Program-made: the position numbers and the translations under genes | Source: Clytia hemisphaerica | Lineage: Eukaryota > Cnidaria > Hydrozoa > Leptothecata > Clytiidae | DNA: 64,000 bases | Assembly: GCA_902728285.1 (NCBI GenBank) | Contig: CACVBU010001011.1 | Span: 361,915 to 425,914, forward strand | Direction: 5' to 3' | Notes under the pieces: generated by a model | The model's database searches: none | What the model saw: only the letters and a program-made list of their open reading frames with translations | Told to the model about the DNA's origin: nothing | In this document: piece after piece, positions 31,991 to 45,100 of the stretch | Layout of the letters: every line of letters starts with the position of its first letter | How positions within the stretch are numbered: position 1 is the first letter of the stretch

Positions 31991-32830
31991 CAATATATAA
32001 ATAAGAAAAGAAGAGAAGAAAAGGCCTTTTTTCCAACATTCTGTGTATATTCAACGAGACACTTTTTTAACCTTAGCCTTTGACTTGACTTGTCTTGTAG
32101 GCTAGCATATCTAAAACCATAGTCTTTTGACTATGCTAAAACGAAGTTTCCCAGAAATTTCAACATAAAGTTTACTTCTCCAGAAACCAAAGATTCGAGG
32201 CCTTTTTTTCAAAAGGAAGAAGTTCCGTGGACGCCATAACTTTTCGTGCGTAACTTTGTCAATTTTCCGTCATTGTTTTTAATTGTTTGTTGATTGCAAA
32301 TTAATGAGTTTTGGATACCATAGATATGCCATACTGTTGCTAATTGGATTACTTCCGTGAATTAAATAGTTACGTTTTTGATTTTTGCTGACGTCATGAA
32401 ATTTAAATTTACATGGAAATAATTTTCATTGATTAATTGATTAGTCAAATGATTGGTCAACGCCTTCAAATATGGCTAATCTCAGGCGTCGATCATATGT
32501 AGCATTTAGCAAGGCCTTTTTTTCAGTAAACATAGGATTTCAAAATATATCGACCTCTGATTTTTGTTTACCAAAGCAAATTTTAAAGAACATCTAAATT
32601 ACAATAAATGCCTCTTCTTTTCAAGTTTTTCGCTAATTTTTCCCAATAACATACAGTTTTCAAGTCAAGCGAAATGTCACGTGATCGCTAATTGAAGAAA
32701 AAAGGCAGAAGCATGTCAGCCAATCAGATTCCAAAAAATTAGTTATATTCAGTTGGTTGCTCAAAATATATCACCATTTCATCGTTGTGTTGTTATCGGA
32801 TCGGCTCGTGCCAGCAGTTTTAGCATACAC
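31990..32830. other. Non-coding stretch upstream of the 33.1-kb first exon
   Basis: No exon or element ends recognised. Confidence 0.4.
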
Positions 32831-32842
32831 TTCTTAATGAGT

Positions 32843-32851
32843 TATAAAAAG
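32843..32851 (+). promoter_or_regulatory. Possible TATA box
   Basis: TATAAAAAG about 260 bp before the ATG at 33106. Plausible as a promoter element for that first exon. The start site is not determinable from sequence alone. Confidence 0.25.
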
Positions 32852-33105
32852 TTTTGTTTATGAAACACATACCTCTTAATTAAGTAATAAATTTGTTTGA
32901 TTGAGAAAGTTAATTAGCAGAAAAAGAAAAGCTATTAATAAATACTCGTTAGGAGTTCATTAAGTTTGTGGCAATTTTGTCATTTTTGAAACGTTTCATT
33001 GATACTTTTTGACACTATTAAAATAAGACTGGGAGGAACGAGAAAGAGAACTTTATTTGGCAAGTTTTGACATTTTTGGTGCATTTTTCCAAGAATTTGT
33101 GACAA

Positions 33106-33144
33106 AATGGCGCGTCGTTTACCCGTTATTACCATCGGTGAAGA
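33106..33144 (+). CDS. KCNQ: Candidate first exon nearest the KCNQ common exon
   Basis: ATG in good context (CAAAATGG) opens 13 codons ([13 protein letters not shown]), ending at GAAGAG|GTTAGT in phase 0. Splicing to the acceptor at 34731-34732 keeps the KCNQ frame and adds a short N-terminus. This is the closest and best candidate for the main start. The alternative is that translation begins at the ATG of the common exon itself. Confidence 0.6.
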
Positions 33145-36100
33145 GGTTAGTTGTTTTGATTTACACTGCATTGCATTGTGGTCGAGTTCAAGTTTTTTTT
33201 TGAATATATTCTTGTTTCTCCGCCAAGTTTTATGGAAAAGCATACAGTTGATGCTCTCTAATTCGACGTTCTACTTTCGATAGGCTCCCTTATTTGATGA
33301 AAATCCAATTCCCCTTGAAGATCGAATTAGAAAGCGTCAACTGTATTTGTGTGTTTTAAAAACATGCAACGTGGTTGGTTTAGTGTAAACACCCCATAAG
33401 ACTTTCAAGTAAACTGGTGATTATTTATGAATAAAGATATGTGGAAAAGTTATTAGATTTCATTTCAATCTTCGTTAAAAATTCATTCCTGTTATTTGAA
33501 ACAGACCAGACTTTTCCGGTGGTGGATCAAAGCGGGAGCCATAATTTATGACAGAAAGCGTTTCTTTTAACCGTACTCCTTATAAAAGAAATGAAACCTC
33601 TCTGTCATGTATTTTGAATCATTGAGTTTCAAGCCCGAGGGGCTAGAGGCGAAACTTTAACCATTCTCAGGCAAGAGAAATTGAAGCTACTTATTTCCCA
33701 TCCAAAACGCGCATAGAATGCGCCGTAATCATGACGACAGATTGTATCTAGCGGTTCCTTTGTTTTGGAGGACTACATTTTTTGAAATATGTTGATAGAT
33801 TTTAGTTTCAATCCGGCGTTTGTGTAAAAACTATTCGTGGGCGTTCTGGATGGGAAATAAATGGCTTCATTTCCCATCCAGGAGTAATGCCTCTAGCTTT
33901 TCGGGCTTGAAACTCAATGTTTTGAAACCCTCCGTCAGATCCGCCACCACTGAATTCCACTAACTTTCAACTGGAGACTCGTTATGACTCGTTTCCATTC
34001 TCCCTCTTCTTATTTAGTTCATGTCTTTTTCAACCGACGAAAAAGGTTATATTCATATGGGCGCGTCTGCTACGTTGGTAAGAGATTACGTCATCATGAC
34101 GTCACACTCACAAACACGTGCACCTCACGCATGCGCAATGAAAAATATAATCACACACTTAAAAAGCACGCGGCCTTATCACAAACATGTAGAATCTTGA
34201 ATTGAGTCGGAATTGAAATTTAAGAGTGTTATTGAGTTGAAATATTTGCACTCTGAATAACCTGAATGAATGAACGAATGAATGAATAGTCGAAATTTAC
34301 CCTAAAAAACAAACTGATAAAAATGTAAATCGAAGTGATTTGCAATTAAAGAATGAAGTCCATGTAAGTGATGTAAGGGTGTACGAATTGATGATAACAT
34401 CTTCTATTCCTTTTGTAAAATACACGTTTGACTATTTGGTATATGAAATCGAATATTGCTGAAAAAAAATCTCCATTAGCCAAAGTGTGTCAGAGAAGCT
34501 GCTTTCGACTTATTCTCGAAAACACAATATCAACACTGGATGGATTTTTCCACGACAAAAAACACGATAAAACTTGGGAGGACAGATGATTTCATGGGTC
34601 CGCCGAAAAAGAGATTCTACTGTATTTAGCCATTAAATCATTTTCTTTTCCCTCCCTGACGTTTTCATGGGTCTGCTAAAGAGAGACTCTACTCTATCAA
34701 GCCTTCAAATAATCTTCTTGCCTTCCCTCTAGATGACTGGCGTGGAGAAGTTGCGCCGACGGCAGGCCAGGAAATCTCGTTACAAAATCTTCCAAATCAA
34801 AACATTCAATCTGTTAGAACGACCCTCAAACTCTGGCGCACTCTTTTATCACGGAATGGTGTAAGTAGGGCTTTATGTTTTTAATTATGGTGTGAATAGG
34901 GTGCTATTGTTCCTATGGGTAGTAGAGGCGTATACGTTCACCTAAAACGAGTAGTTGCAACAGACGCCCAATGCCTCAATAGCTCTTTATTGTGACTTTT
35001 CAGCCGTAATAACTCTTGTTGGATATGTACGTATAGCATAGATTTTAACATTATTTATACAATTATTGGTGATAAAAGAAATAATAATAATAAAAAAATT
35101 ATTCAACTTTGATAATTCATGATATTCATGACGTAATGTTTTCTACGGGAAGACCCCGGTTTTTGCCAGTAGTGACAAATTCTATACAACTTTTGTCTTG
35201 TTCAAAGTTGCCACCACCTGCAAAAACCGGGGTATTTCCGTAGAAAACATTACGTCATGAGTATCATGAATATTGAGTTTTTTTTGTCGATATTCGGCGA
35301 ACATTTCGACCTCGTAGAAGATGGTTAAACTTGAGTTTACTTGAAAATAATTACCAATATACACTCCCGTAGGATTTCAGCTTCGCTATTAACCATTCTG
35401 CAACTCTTTTGATAACATCATTCTTTCGCCATAAAAATTCACATTTCTTAACATTCATTCTTTTTAGGTTCGTGTTGATTCTGGCGAGTTTGTTTTTGAG
35501 CGTTCTAATCACCATTCCGAAATACGAAACGGATAAAACCATCCAATCCGCTGTCTATTATTTAGTGAGTTCAAACCCAGCTGGCACACGACGTTGTTTC
35601 AACGTTCATCTAACGTTATATAGACGTTATGAACGTTAGATAAACGTCGAAAAAACGTTGTGTGCCAGCTGGGAACTATCCACGAGATACTCTGTTTATG
35701 ATATTCATGTCGTAATGTTTTCTACGTAAACATCCCGGTTTTTGCCAGTAGTGGCAAATTTTGAACAATATTCATCTAGTTAAAATTTGTCACTACAGAG
35801 AAAAACCGGGATGTTTCCGCAGTGAACATTACGTCATGAATATCATTCGTTCCGCGTCGGACCCAATAAATTGGCCCAATACTGTAACCAACGAACTGTG
35901 GACGTTATTATTTTGATCATAAATTCGTATCCTTCAACTCAATATTCCACTGCTAATAGACCATGGCCAGGTACCTCAAAACATTTCACTTTTTTTCAAA
36001 ATGTCGGTGAATAAACTTTTGATATCTTTCTTGGTCAATTTGATTTTGGGGGGGTCTTCAAAATCAAAAAAGAGTTATACCACGTGATAGAGCTCTTCAA

Positions 36101-39100
36101 ACTGAGCAAAAAATAATTATGAAATTTTTCGCTACGGAAGAAGTATTTCTCCGAACGCAAACGCGACTAAATCCAGGGCAACCATAGATTCAGTATATCT
36201 AAAGGCGATAATATTGAGCTCTGTATACCCTGTTAGAAAGTCGGATTATTTAAGTTGGTTTTAAAAATTGTTTTCACGAATTTAAACATCCACTTGGCTA
36301 GTTTTATGGCTTAGTCTTTGATTATGATGTTACAAAGACAGACCTTGAGGACTTAAAGCATCCATAAATTTGACTTCAAACACATTTTTTTTCAGGAAGT
36401 TTCACTGGTCATCATTTTCTCTATCGAATACATTCTGCGAATCTGGTCTTGCAGTTGTCATGGTAACTACGCAGGATTTTGGGGCAAATTGAGATTTATC
36501 AAAAAACCATATCAAGTTATAGGTAAGTGATTTGAATTTAATCTTCTTCGGTTAGTCACTAGACGATCCTATAGAACCTATACCCAGAAATACCTAAAAA
36601 AAGGTCACTGAATAAAAAGTATGAGTGAAGAATAAAACAGCCGGTTAAGGCGAGTGTGGGAAAAAAAGCTCTGATAATGCTGCAATCTCGTCACGCTATC
36701 AAAACTCATCGGCAGTGATTGGTCTAGATTGTAGCATAGTCTATCCCCATCTTGGAGATCGGAAAAGTTTGTATGAAAATAATCGGCTTTTAGTTTTTTG
36801 ACCGGAAAATGGTTTGACATTTCAACTGTAGATTTTATACAGTACCCTACACTAGATTCTTTTCCAGCCTAACCGTGGCCTCTCTTTTCTCTCAGTTATT
36901 TACTTTACGATATTTACTTGTTTTGTTTCTCGTTTCAGACATTATCGTTATCGTGGCAACGACGGTCGTAGTGATGACGTCAGAACACGGTCAAGCGAAT
37001 CTCCTCTCTGTTTCCATGTTCAGGTAGGCTCACACTTGTCCTTGGACCACGTTCGCACGTGATGGTTCCGTTTCGCTCCGAAACGAAATTAAGCCATTCT
37101 ATTGGTTATGTGACGGCCGCTGGCCTTTGTTTTGATATGTTTTAATTTTATATTACGTCATTAGTCACTTGGGATTGCGTCTCTCATTGTCTTCAGTGTA
37201 TTCGATTTTATTGCGTCTTTTGTGTGTCATCTTAGTAATATTTATAATGTATATAATTAGGTCATTAGGGAATTGTAGAATTTTGAGGCGTATGAATTAA
37301 ATTGTAAACGAATTTTCTACTTTTATGTAACAGTAGTAATGTTGTGTATGTGATGTGAAGTCCAATTTTTGGTGTGCTTGTTTTGGTGTCGTGGAAAACT
37401 TTTTTAGTTAGTATCTATTTTGGTTTGTATTTAGTCAGTAAACTTTTATTTCTATCCTATCTATGTTCTAATGTGTTTGCTTGTATAGCCCTAGGTTAAG
37501 ATAGCTTTAGGATAAAGTTTTTCGTTTGTACATATTCTAAGAGTTTGTATTTTTGTGTTTTAGCGTTTGGAATAGCAATCCAATCAGTGAAAATTATCGC
37601 ACACCTTTCGTATCCTCCCAACGTCCCCTGTGGCCGTTACAGTAAAAAAAGTTATCACCATATCGTATGCTTCGCATTGCTATCTCAACCGTTTCGTTTC
37701 GATTCTCGTTTCTTACCGATTCTCGTATCGTATCGAATCTCGTATCTAATTTCGTATTTAACCAGTTTGCAAAAACTGGTCTCGTATCTCGTATCCAATC
37801 GAATCTCTATTGACTCGATTTCGTATCGTATTTAGTCGATTCCGGCCAAATCGACCTCGTATCCTCAAAATCATCAAATGTTGTTTTGATTTGAACTCGT
37901 ATCGATCTAATCGAATTTCATCGATTCTATCGAATCCAATCGAATTTTATCGATCTAATCGAATTCAATCGAATTTTATCGATTTCATCGAATCCAATCG
38001 ATTTCATCGAAATTTATCGATTTCATCGAATCCAATCGAATTTTATCGAATTAATCGAATCGAACCGATTTTCATGTCTCATCGATTCATATCGTTTTAT
38101 CAAAAAATCGACTCGTGTACAGTCGCTTTGAATCGAATTTATCGAATCCAATCGTGTTATCGATTTCTGTTCGCAATCGTATCGCACATATCGTTATCGT
38201 TATTTTATCGTTTTACATCCAGCCAGTTTTCTACCGTGTTCATTCACTCGCATTCCAATGGCGTCTAAACGCGCGGGCCGCGGCGTGCAGCACCGCCCAG
38301 TAACACGTGGTATATTGACACAGCACGCCCTTTGGCAAGAAGATCGCTTGAAACTCCAGAAAATCGTTAAAGAAAAGATTGCTAAAGTAAAGGCTATGTT
38401 AGAGATCAATTCAGAAGATGTCGAAGAAGGTTATGCAGAGTTAGAAAGATATTTCAAACAGTTGCTAGTGGCTCACACAAAATGTCAGATGTTGTTAGAA
38501 CATGACGAACCGAAGTATTCTGACTTGGTCGAAAAACTAGACAAATCAGTTCATCTCATCAAGAGAAGAATCATTGAAAGATCGTTGAATGGATCTGTTG
38601 GTCCCAGTAGTCAAGAACCAAGAACTCCACAGAACTCCACAGAACTTAGAACTCAACAAGAACAAGTCGAATCAAGAAAGCTAGAATCTGAGGCAGGTGC
38701 TATCAAGAACGCTCATCTGATGGAGTTAGCCAGACTCAAACAGCTAAAGTTAGAGCAACAGTATATCACGAAAAAGAGGCAAGCTCAAATCGAGGCAGAA
38801 TTGATCGATAATGAACTCCAAATTGCCATTGCTCAGTCGAAGCTAGAAGTATTCTCGAAAACAGATCCATTAGTAGACATACCTTACGACATTCCATCAA
38901 ATGAAAGCTATGTCAATGATTATGTTGCCAAGCACAGTACTCCTGCTGTCGATGCTCCAATCAAGGTGCCACACCCTCCATCTCTGCCAAAATCTTACGC
39001 TGTTTCTTCTGCCAGTCTATCTTTCAGAAGACGATTGTCACCACTGAATAATGATGCTTTGTCTGTAGCTCCATCTCAGAGTATCTCCGTCGCTCCACCT

Positions 39101-42100
39101 CTTCCAGTTTCTGGGTACACCCAAGGAAACCTGCCACGCCCTCAGGCTGCTTCAAACGACTTGTTAAATCACCCAATCAATTTATCAAAAAGGGCGTACA
39201 CCATTCGAAACAATCCACAGAATTCTTCTTCTTCACTTGCTGTGGCTGAGACCTCACCTCGTCATTCACCACAACGACCGGTGGACCAGACTTATGACCT
39301 GTTTTCACAGATGATGGGTTATCTTCAAGCCCCAGATGCTGATATCAGTCCATTCTATGGAAACCCCTTGAACTTCGAATTCTTCATGGCTTCTTTCCAT
39401 GAGGCTGTCGAACGGAAAATTAGAGATCCAAAAGGCTGTCTTACAAGACTTCTCCGTTATCTGAAAGGTGAACCACACGAACTCGTCCAAGGATGCATTC
39501 ATATGGCTTCAGATCAAGGATTCAAATATGCCAAGGAATTGCTGAAAAAACGTTATGGAGACCCATACAGAGTGTACAGCGAGTACATGAAAGAACTCAA
39601 AGAATGGCCAAAGATCAAACCAAATGACGCCCAAGCCTTCAGGAAATTTCATTCGTTTCTGATCAAATTCAAGTCAACTACAGATTGTCACAAGTCGTCA
39701 AGATCGAACAGTCCAGAAGTGCTTCAAACCCTCAGTAAAAAGATACCATCTTACCTGCAAAACCGTTGGGGAAAGATTGTTCTGAAGGTACGTAAAGTCG
39801 GTGGCGAAGCTACATTGGAACATTTCATTCAACTCATCGAAGATGAAGTTACGTTGGTGAATGACCCATTGTTTTCTCATGGTGCATTGAGTGACCCAAA
39901 GTCAAAGCCGGAGAAGAAAGGACCTTTCGTGAAGACTGGACTCAACAAAGTACCTCCTTCTGACAACAGACGTAAACTTAAGTGCATATTATGTGATCAA
40001 AGTCATGACTTGGATGATTGTGCCAATTTCATCAAGCTACCTCCAAAGGATCGCCATGACTACGTATTCAACAAGCGACTCTGTTATTGCTGCTTGAAGC
40101 CAACAAGCAGTAAACACACAGCAAAGACATGCAACCGAAAGAAGAAGTGCACATCTTGTGAAGAGCTGCACCCAACAAGTCTACATGACTACTATGTCCC
40201 GCCAACGAAAACAGGACGTATTGCTTCTAATCTCGACGACTCGATTGGATTATGTGTCGTACCAGTCAGGCTGTTTCACAAAGACAGTCCAAATTTCGTA
40301 AAAACCTTTGCTCTTTTGGATAATGGGAGTCAAGGGACGTTTATCAACACTGATTTTCTACAAGAAATCGATGCTAGTAGTACCACCACTTCATTATCCA
40401 TCAAGACAATTCATGGCGAGAAAACAGAAAGATGCAGGGCTGTCGATGACTTAGTGGTTTCACCTGTTCATGATGATTCCATCCGTATTCACCTCCCTCG
40501 TACATACAGTCAATCAGACTTGCCCGTTGACGATGAAGATGTACCAACAAAGGAAAGATTGATCCAGTGGAAGTACCTACAGCCAATTTCAAGTTTCCTT
40601 CCTTCTTCAAGTCAACACATCAAAGTTGGGCTTTTGATCGGAAGCAATTGCCCTCAAGCCCTTGAACCATTGGAAACCATTGCTAGTCAAAAGAATGGTC
40701 CATTCGCATATCGAACAAGATTGGGATGGTGTGTTTCAGGACCAATCAATTCCTCCAATTCGAGCTCGAATACACAAAGATTATCAGTCAATCGAACCGG
40801 TAGGCCTACCGAAAAATCGTTTTCGTGTTTTCGTAACCAAACAAAAGTCAAGGAGGTTGATCTTAAAGAAATGCTACTCACTATGTACAGACACGACTTC
40901 AATGAAGCTCCATCTTCTGGCCTTGCAAGTAATGATGAAAAGCAGACGTGTTTTTCCCAGAACGACAAGAAGTTTATGAAGATGATGCAAGAAGAAAGCA
41001 AGTTCGTAGATGGTCAGTATGTGTTACCATTACCATTTCGAGACCGAAACACTAATGTTCCAAACAATCGTGGTCAAGCTGTTAAAAGAGCCATTTACCT
41101 CAAGAAGAAATTGACAGCTAATGACAAATTCTTCACAGATTACCAAGCCTTCATGAAGACCATCATCGATAAAGGCTATGCAGTACCATGTCAAACTGAA
41201 CCTAATGATGGTAAGACTTGGTACATCCCACACCATGGGGTTTACCACCCCAGGAAACCTGACAAGATTCGTGTCGTGTTCGACTGTAGTGCCAAATTCA
41301 AAGACATATCTCTAAACTCGATGCTGCTACAGGGTCCTGATCTCACAAATCAACTTGTTGGCGTACTGTCCAGATTCAGAAAAGAGCCAGTTGGATTTTT
41401 CGGAGACATCGAGAAGATGTTCTACAGAGTCAAAGTTCCTGATGATCAACAGGACTTCTTGAGATTCCTTTGGTGGAAAGATGGAGACTTGAACTCAGAA
41501 CTGAAGGAGTACAGGTTGACTGTTCATCTACAAGGTGCAATTTCATCTCCAAGTTGTGCCAACTTTGCTCTTCGAAAGACTGCAGACGACAATTCAGAAA
41601 AATACGACCCAGAAGTAACATCGATTCTGAAAGAAAGCTTCTATGTGGATGATCTACTGAAATCCACGACCACTGAGGAGAAAGCAAAACAGCTATTATG
41701 GGATACCAAAGCACTTTGCAATGATGGTGGATTCAATCTTGTGCAACTTGGATCTACCTCAAGAGCAATCATTGATACAATTCCAGTTGAAGACAGAATG
41801 AAAGGAATCAAAAACCTCGACTCATCCACATCAACCTTGCCAATAGAAAGAGTGTTGGGTGTGTCTTGGTGCATCCAAAACGACGAGTTCAACTTCAGAA
41901 TTGTTCTCAAAGACAAACCATTAACAAGGCGTGGTATATTGTCATCAGTAAGCTCAATCTACGATCCACTTGGATTTGCAGCACCTGTCATGCTGCTCAT
42001 CAAACGCTTACTTCAAAAGCTCATCAAAGACGACAAAAGCTGGGATGACCAAATCTCTGGCGAAGAGCGTGCCATATGGGAGAAATGGAGATTGCAGCTT

Positions 42101-45100
42101 CCCAGTCTAGAAAACGTAACCATCAAACGATGCTTCAAGCCTGAAAACTTTGGCAAAGTCGTCAAAGCAACTGCCCACCACTTCTCTGACGGATCAACCA
42201 TTGGTTATGGCCAATGCAGTTATCTGCAGCTGACAGATGATAAAGAGCAAATCTCAACAAGTTTCCTGATGGGAAAATCACGTGTTGCACCCCTAAAACA
42301 GATTACAGTTCCTAGAATGGAATTGACAGCCGCTGTAACGTCTATCAAAGTTTCTAACCTGCTCAACCAAGAACTGAAGTATGAAAACCTGGAGCATGTG
42401 TTTTGGACGGACAGCAAAGTAGTCCTGGGTTACATCAACAACGAAAGCAAATCCTTCCATGTATTCGTCGCAAATCGAATAGAAATAATTCGCGACAACT
42501 CAACCAACAAACAATGGAATCATGTCCCAGGCAAAATCAATAGTAGTGATATTGGTTCAAGAGGAATCGAGGCATCAAAACTCAATGAAAGTAGATGGCT
42601 TCAAGGCCCTGAATTCCTCCAGAAACCCTACAAAACTGAAACTGAAGCCGCAATCTATGACGTTTCACCTGATGATCCAGAGGTGAAAACAAAGAAGAAA
42701 GTCTTGATGATCAAAGGTCACAGTGAGCAAACGAGCTTCATCAATCATCTCATTTCACAGACAAATAACTGGTGGAAGCTGAAAAGAGTTATTGCAAGAA
42801 TAATGATATGGAGATCAAAACAGTCTAATTACACCCAAATCACCTTAGACGACATGCAAGCAGCAGAAGTAACAGTCATCAAGCTGATACAACAGAATTC
42901 ATTCCATAAAGACATCTCTTCTCTGACAAACAAAGAGGAGAAGTACACTGGTCAGCTATCTTCATTGAACCCATTCGTCGACGACAATGGTTTACTTCGA
43001 GTTGGAGGTCGTCTTCGAAAATCAAACCTCAACCCAGAATGCAAGAACCCTATTATCTTACCAAAGAAACATGCATTGTCAAGAATGATTGTCAGTTGGT
43101 ATCATTCAAAAGTAGCTCACTGTGGAAGAGGAATTACAATGAATGCTGTTCGCACTGCTGGCTATTGGATTGTCAACCTCAACTCACTCACAAGATCAAT
43201 TATCAAAGATTGTGTCAAGTGTCGTCGCAACAGAGGAAAGTGTTCCACACAACTGATGGCAGACCTACCTACAGAAAGAACAGAAGAAGTCCCTCCATTC
43301 ACCTACGTTGGGGTCGATATGTTCGGCCCATTTCAAGTCAAAGAACGAAGATCCACTTTAAAGAAGTTCGTCGCCCTTTTCACTTGCTTAAACACACGAG
43401 CAGTTCATCTAGAGAGCTCCGGTCATATGGACACTGATCACTTCATCATGATGCTGAGACGCTTCATTGGTCGCAGAGGTCAAGTTCGACTGCTTCGCTC
43501 CGACAACGGCACCAACTTCGTCGGCTGCGACAACGAAATGAAACGAGCAATCAATGAAATGGACGACAAGACAATTGAAATCTTCCTCCAACAACAAGGT
43601 GGCGAATGGATGGGATGGAAGAGAAATCCCCCCTCATCAAGTCATATGGGAGGCGCTTGGGAGCGCCTCATAAGGTCAGCCCGGTCAATTTTTTCTTCTT
43701 TAATTTACAATCATGGGCTGAGTCTTAACAACGAGGCGTTTCTCACTCTTCTAGTTGAAATTGAGGCTATCATCAACTCTAGACCTTTGACAGACACTTT
43801 GTCTGATGATAGTGAACTGCCACTATCACCAATTAATCTTTTAACAATGAAAAGCAGGGTAGTTCTCCCGCCACCAGGAAACTACTCTGCCAACGATCTC
43901 TATTCCAGGAGACGCTGGCGACGAGTACAACACATCGCCAATGAATTCTGGAGCAGATGGAGAAAAGAGTATCTGCAAACGTTGCAACGACGATCAAAAT
44001 GGCAACACAAGATCCGAAACTTTTCAATCGGCGACGTTGTCCTACTGAAAGAAACCAATTTTCGAAACGATTGGCAGTTAGCAAGGATTACTGAGGTGTT
44101 CAAAGATGAAAACAACGTCGTCCGCAGTTGTCAAATTCGAACGCAACGTGGCCTGTTCAACAGGCCAATCCACAAACTCGTTTTACTCGTCCAGGCTGAT
44201 CGGACAAGCGTCGAGTCCGAATAAAACGTTCGCTCCTGTGCTGTGTTCCTGCTGGGGCCGCCGGTGAGGCCGAAGACCTTTCCTGAGCTGTGTTCCTGTT
44301 GGGGCCGCCGGTGAGGCCGAAGTCCTTTCCTGTGCTGAGTTCCTGCTGGGGCCGCCGGTGAGGCCGAAGATCGTTTTAATGGTTGTATGTTGTAGTATGT
44401 TGTGGTATGTTGTAGTATGTTGTGTTATGATAGTGATACGATACTTTTATATCACGAACTGAATTTGGTATGTTGATTCCCCGCCGAGGATGCTCAATAA
44501 GAGAAAAGATGAACTTTTCTGGGGAGCCATGTGACGGCCGCTGGCCTTTGTTTTGATATGTTTTAATTTTATATTACGTCATTAGTCACTTGGGATTGCG
44601 TCTCTCATTGTCTTCAGTGTATTCGATTTTATTGCGTCTTTTGTGTGTCATCTTAGTAATATTTATAATGTATATAATTAGGTCATTAGGGAATTGTAGA
44701 ATTTTGAGGCGTATGAATTAAATTGTAAACGAATTTTCAACTTTTATGTAACAGTAGTAATGTTGTGTATGTGATGTGAAGTCCAATTTTTGGTGTGCTT
44801 GTTTTGGTGTCGTGGAAAACTTTTTTAGTTAGTATCTATTTTGGTTTGTATTTAGTCAGTAAACTTTTATTTCTATCCTATCTATGTTCTAATGTGTTTG
44901 CTTGTATAGCCCTAGGTTAAGATAGCTTTAGGATAAAGTTTTTCGTTTGTACATATTCTAAGAGTTTGTATTTTTGTGTTTTAGCGTTTGGAATAGCAAT
45001 CCAATCAGTGAAAATTATCGCACACCTTTCGTATCCTCCCAACGTCCCCTGTGGCCGTTACAGGTTACATTCAAATGTTACGTCACTTCTAACCAATAGA

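Larger units (their letters stand above)
37109..45062 (+). mobile_element. Complete BEL/Pao LTR retrotransposon in KCNQ intron D
   Basis: Two 533-bp LTRs, one long intact polyprotein frame, and a 5-bp duplication GGTTA (37104-37108, 45063-45067). It sits in the S3-S4 intron in the sense direction. I could not identify a primer-binding site after the 5' LTR. A short GGGGAG purine stretch precedes the 3' LTR. It appears recent and possibly autonomous. Confidence 0.93.

Noticed and set aside
34057-34077. ATG with seven codons before GTAAGA, another possible KCNQ first exon
   Set aside because: Too short and in weak context; kept out of the candidate set.
37810-38268. 152-codon frame in the BEL leader
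   Set aside because: Encoded by ATCGAAT repeats and out of frame with the polyprotein.
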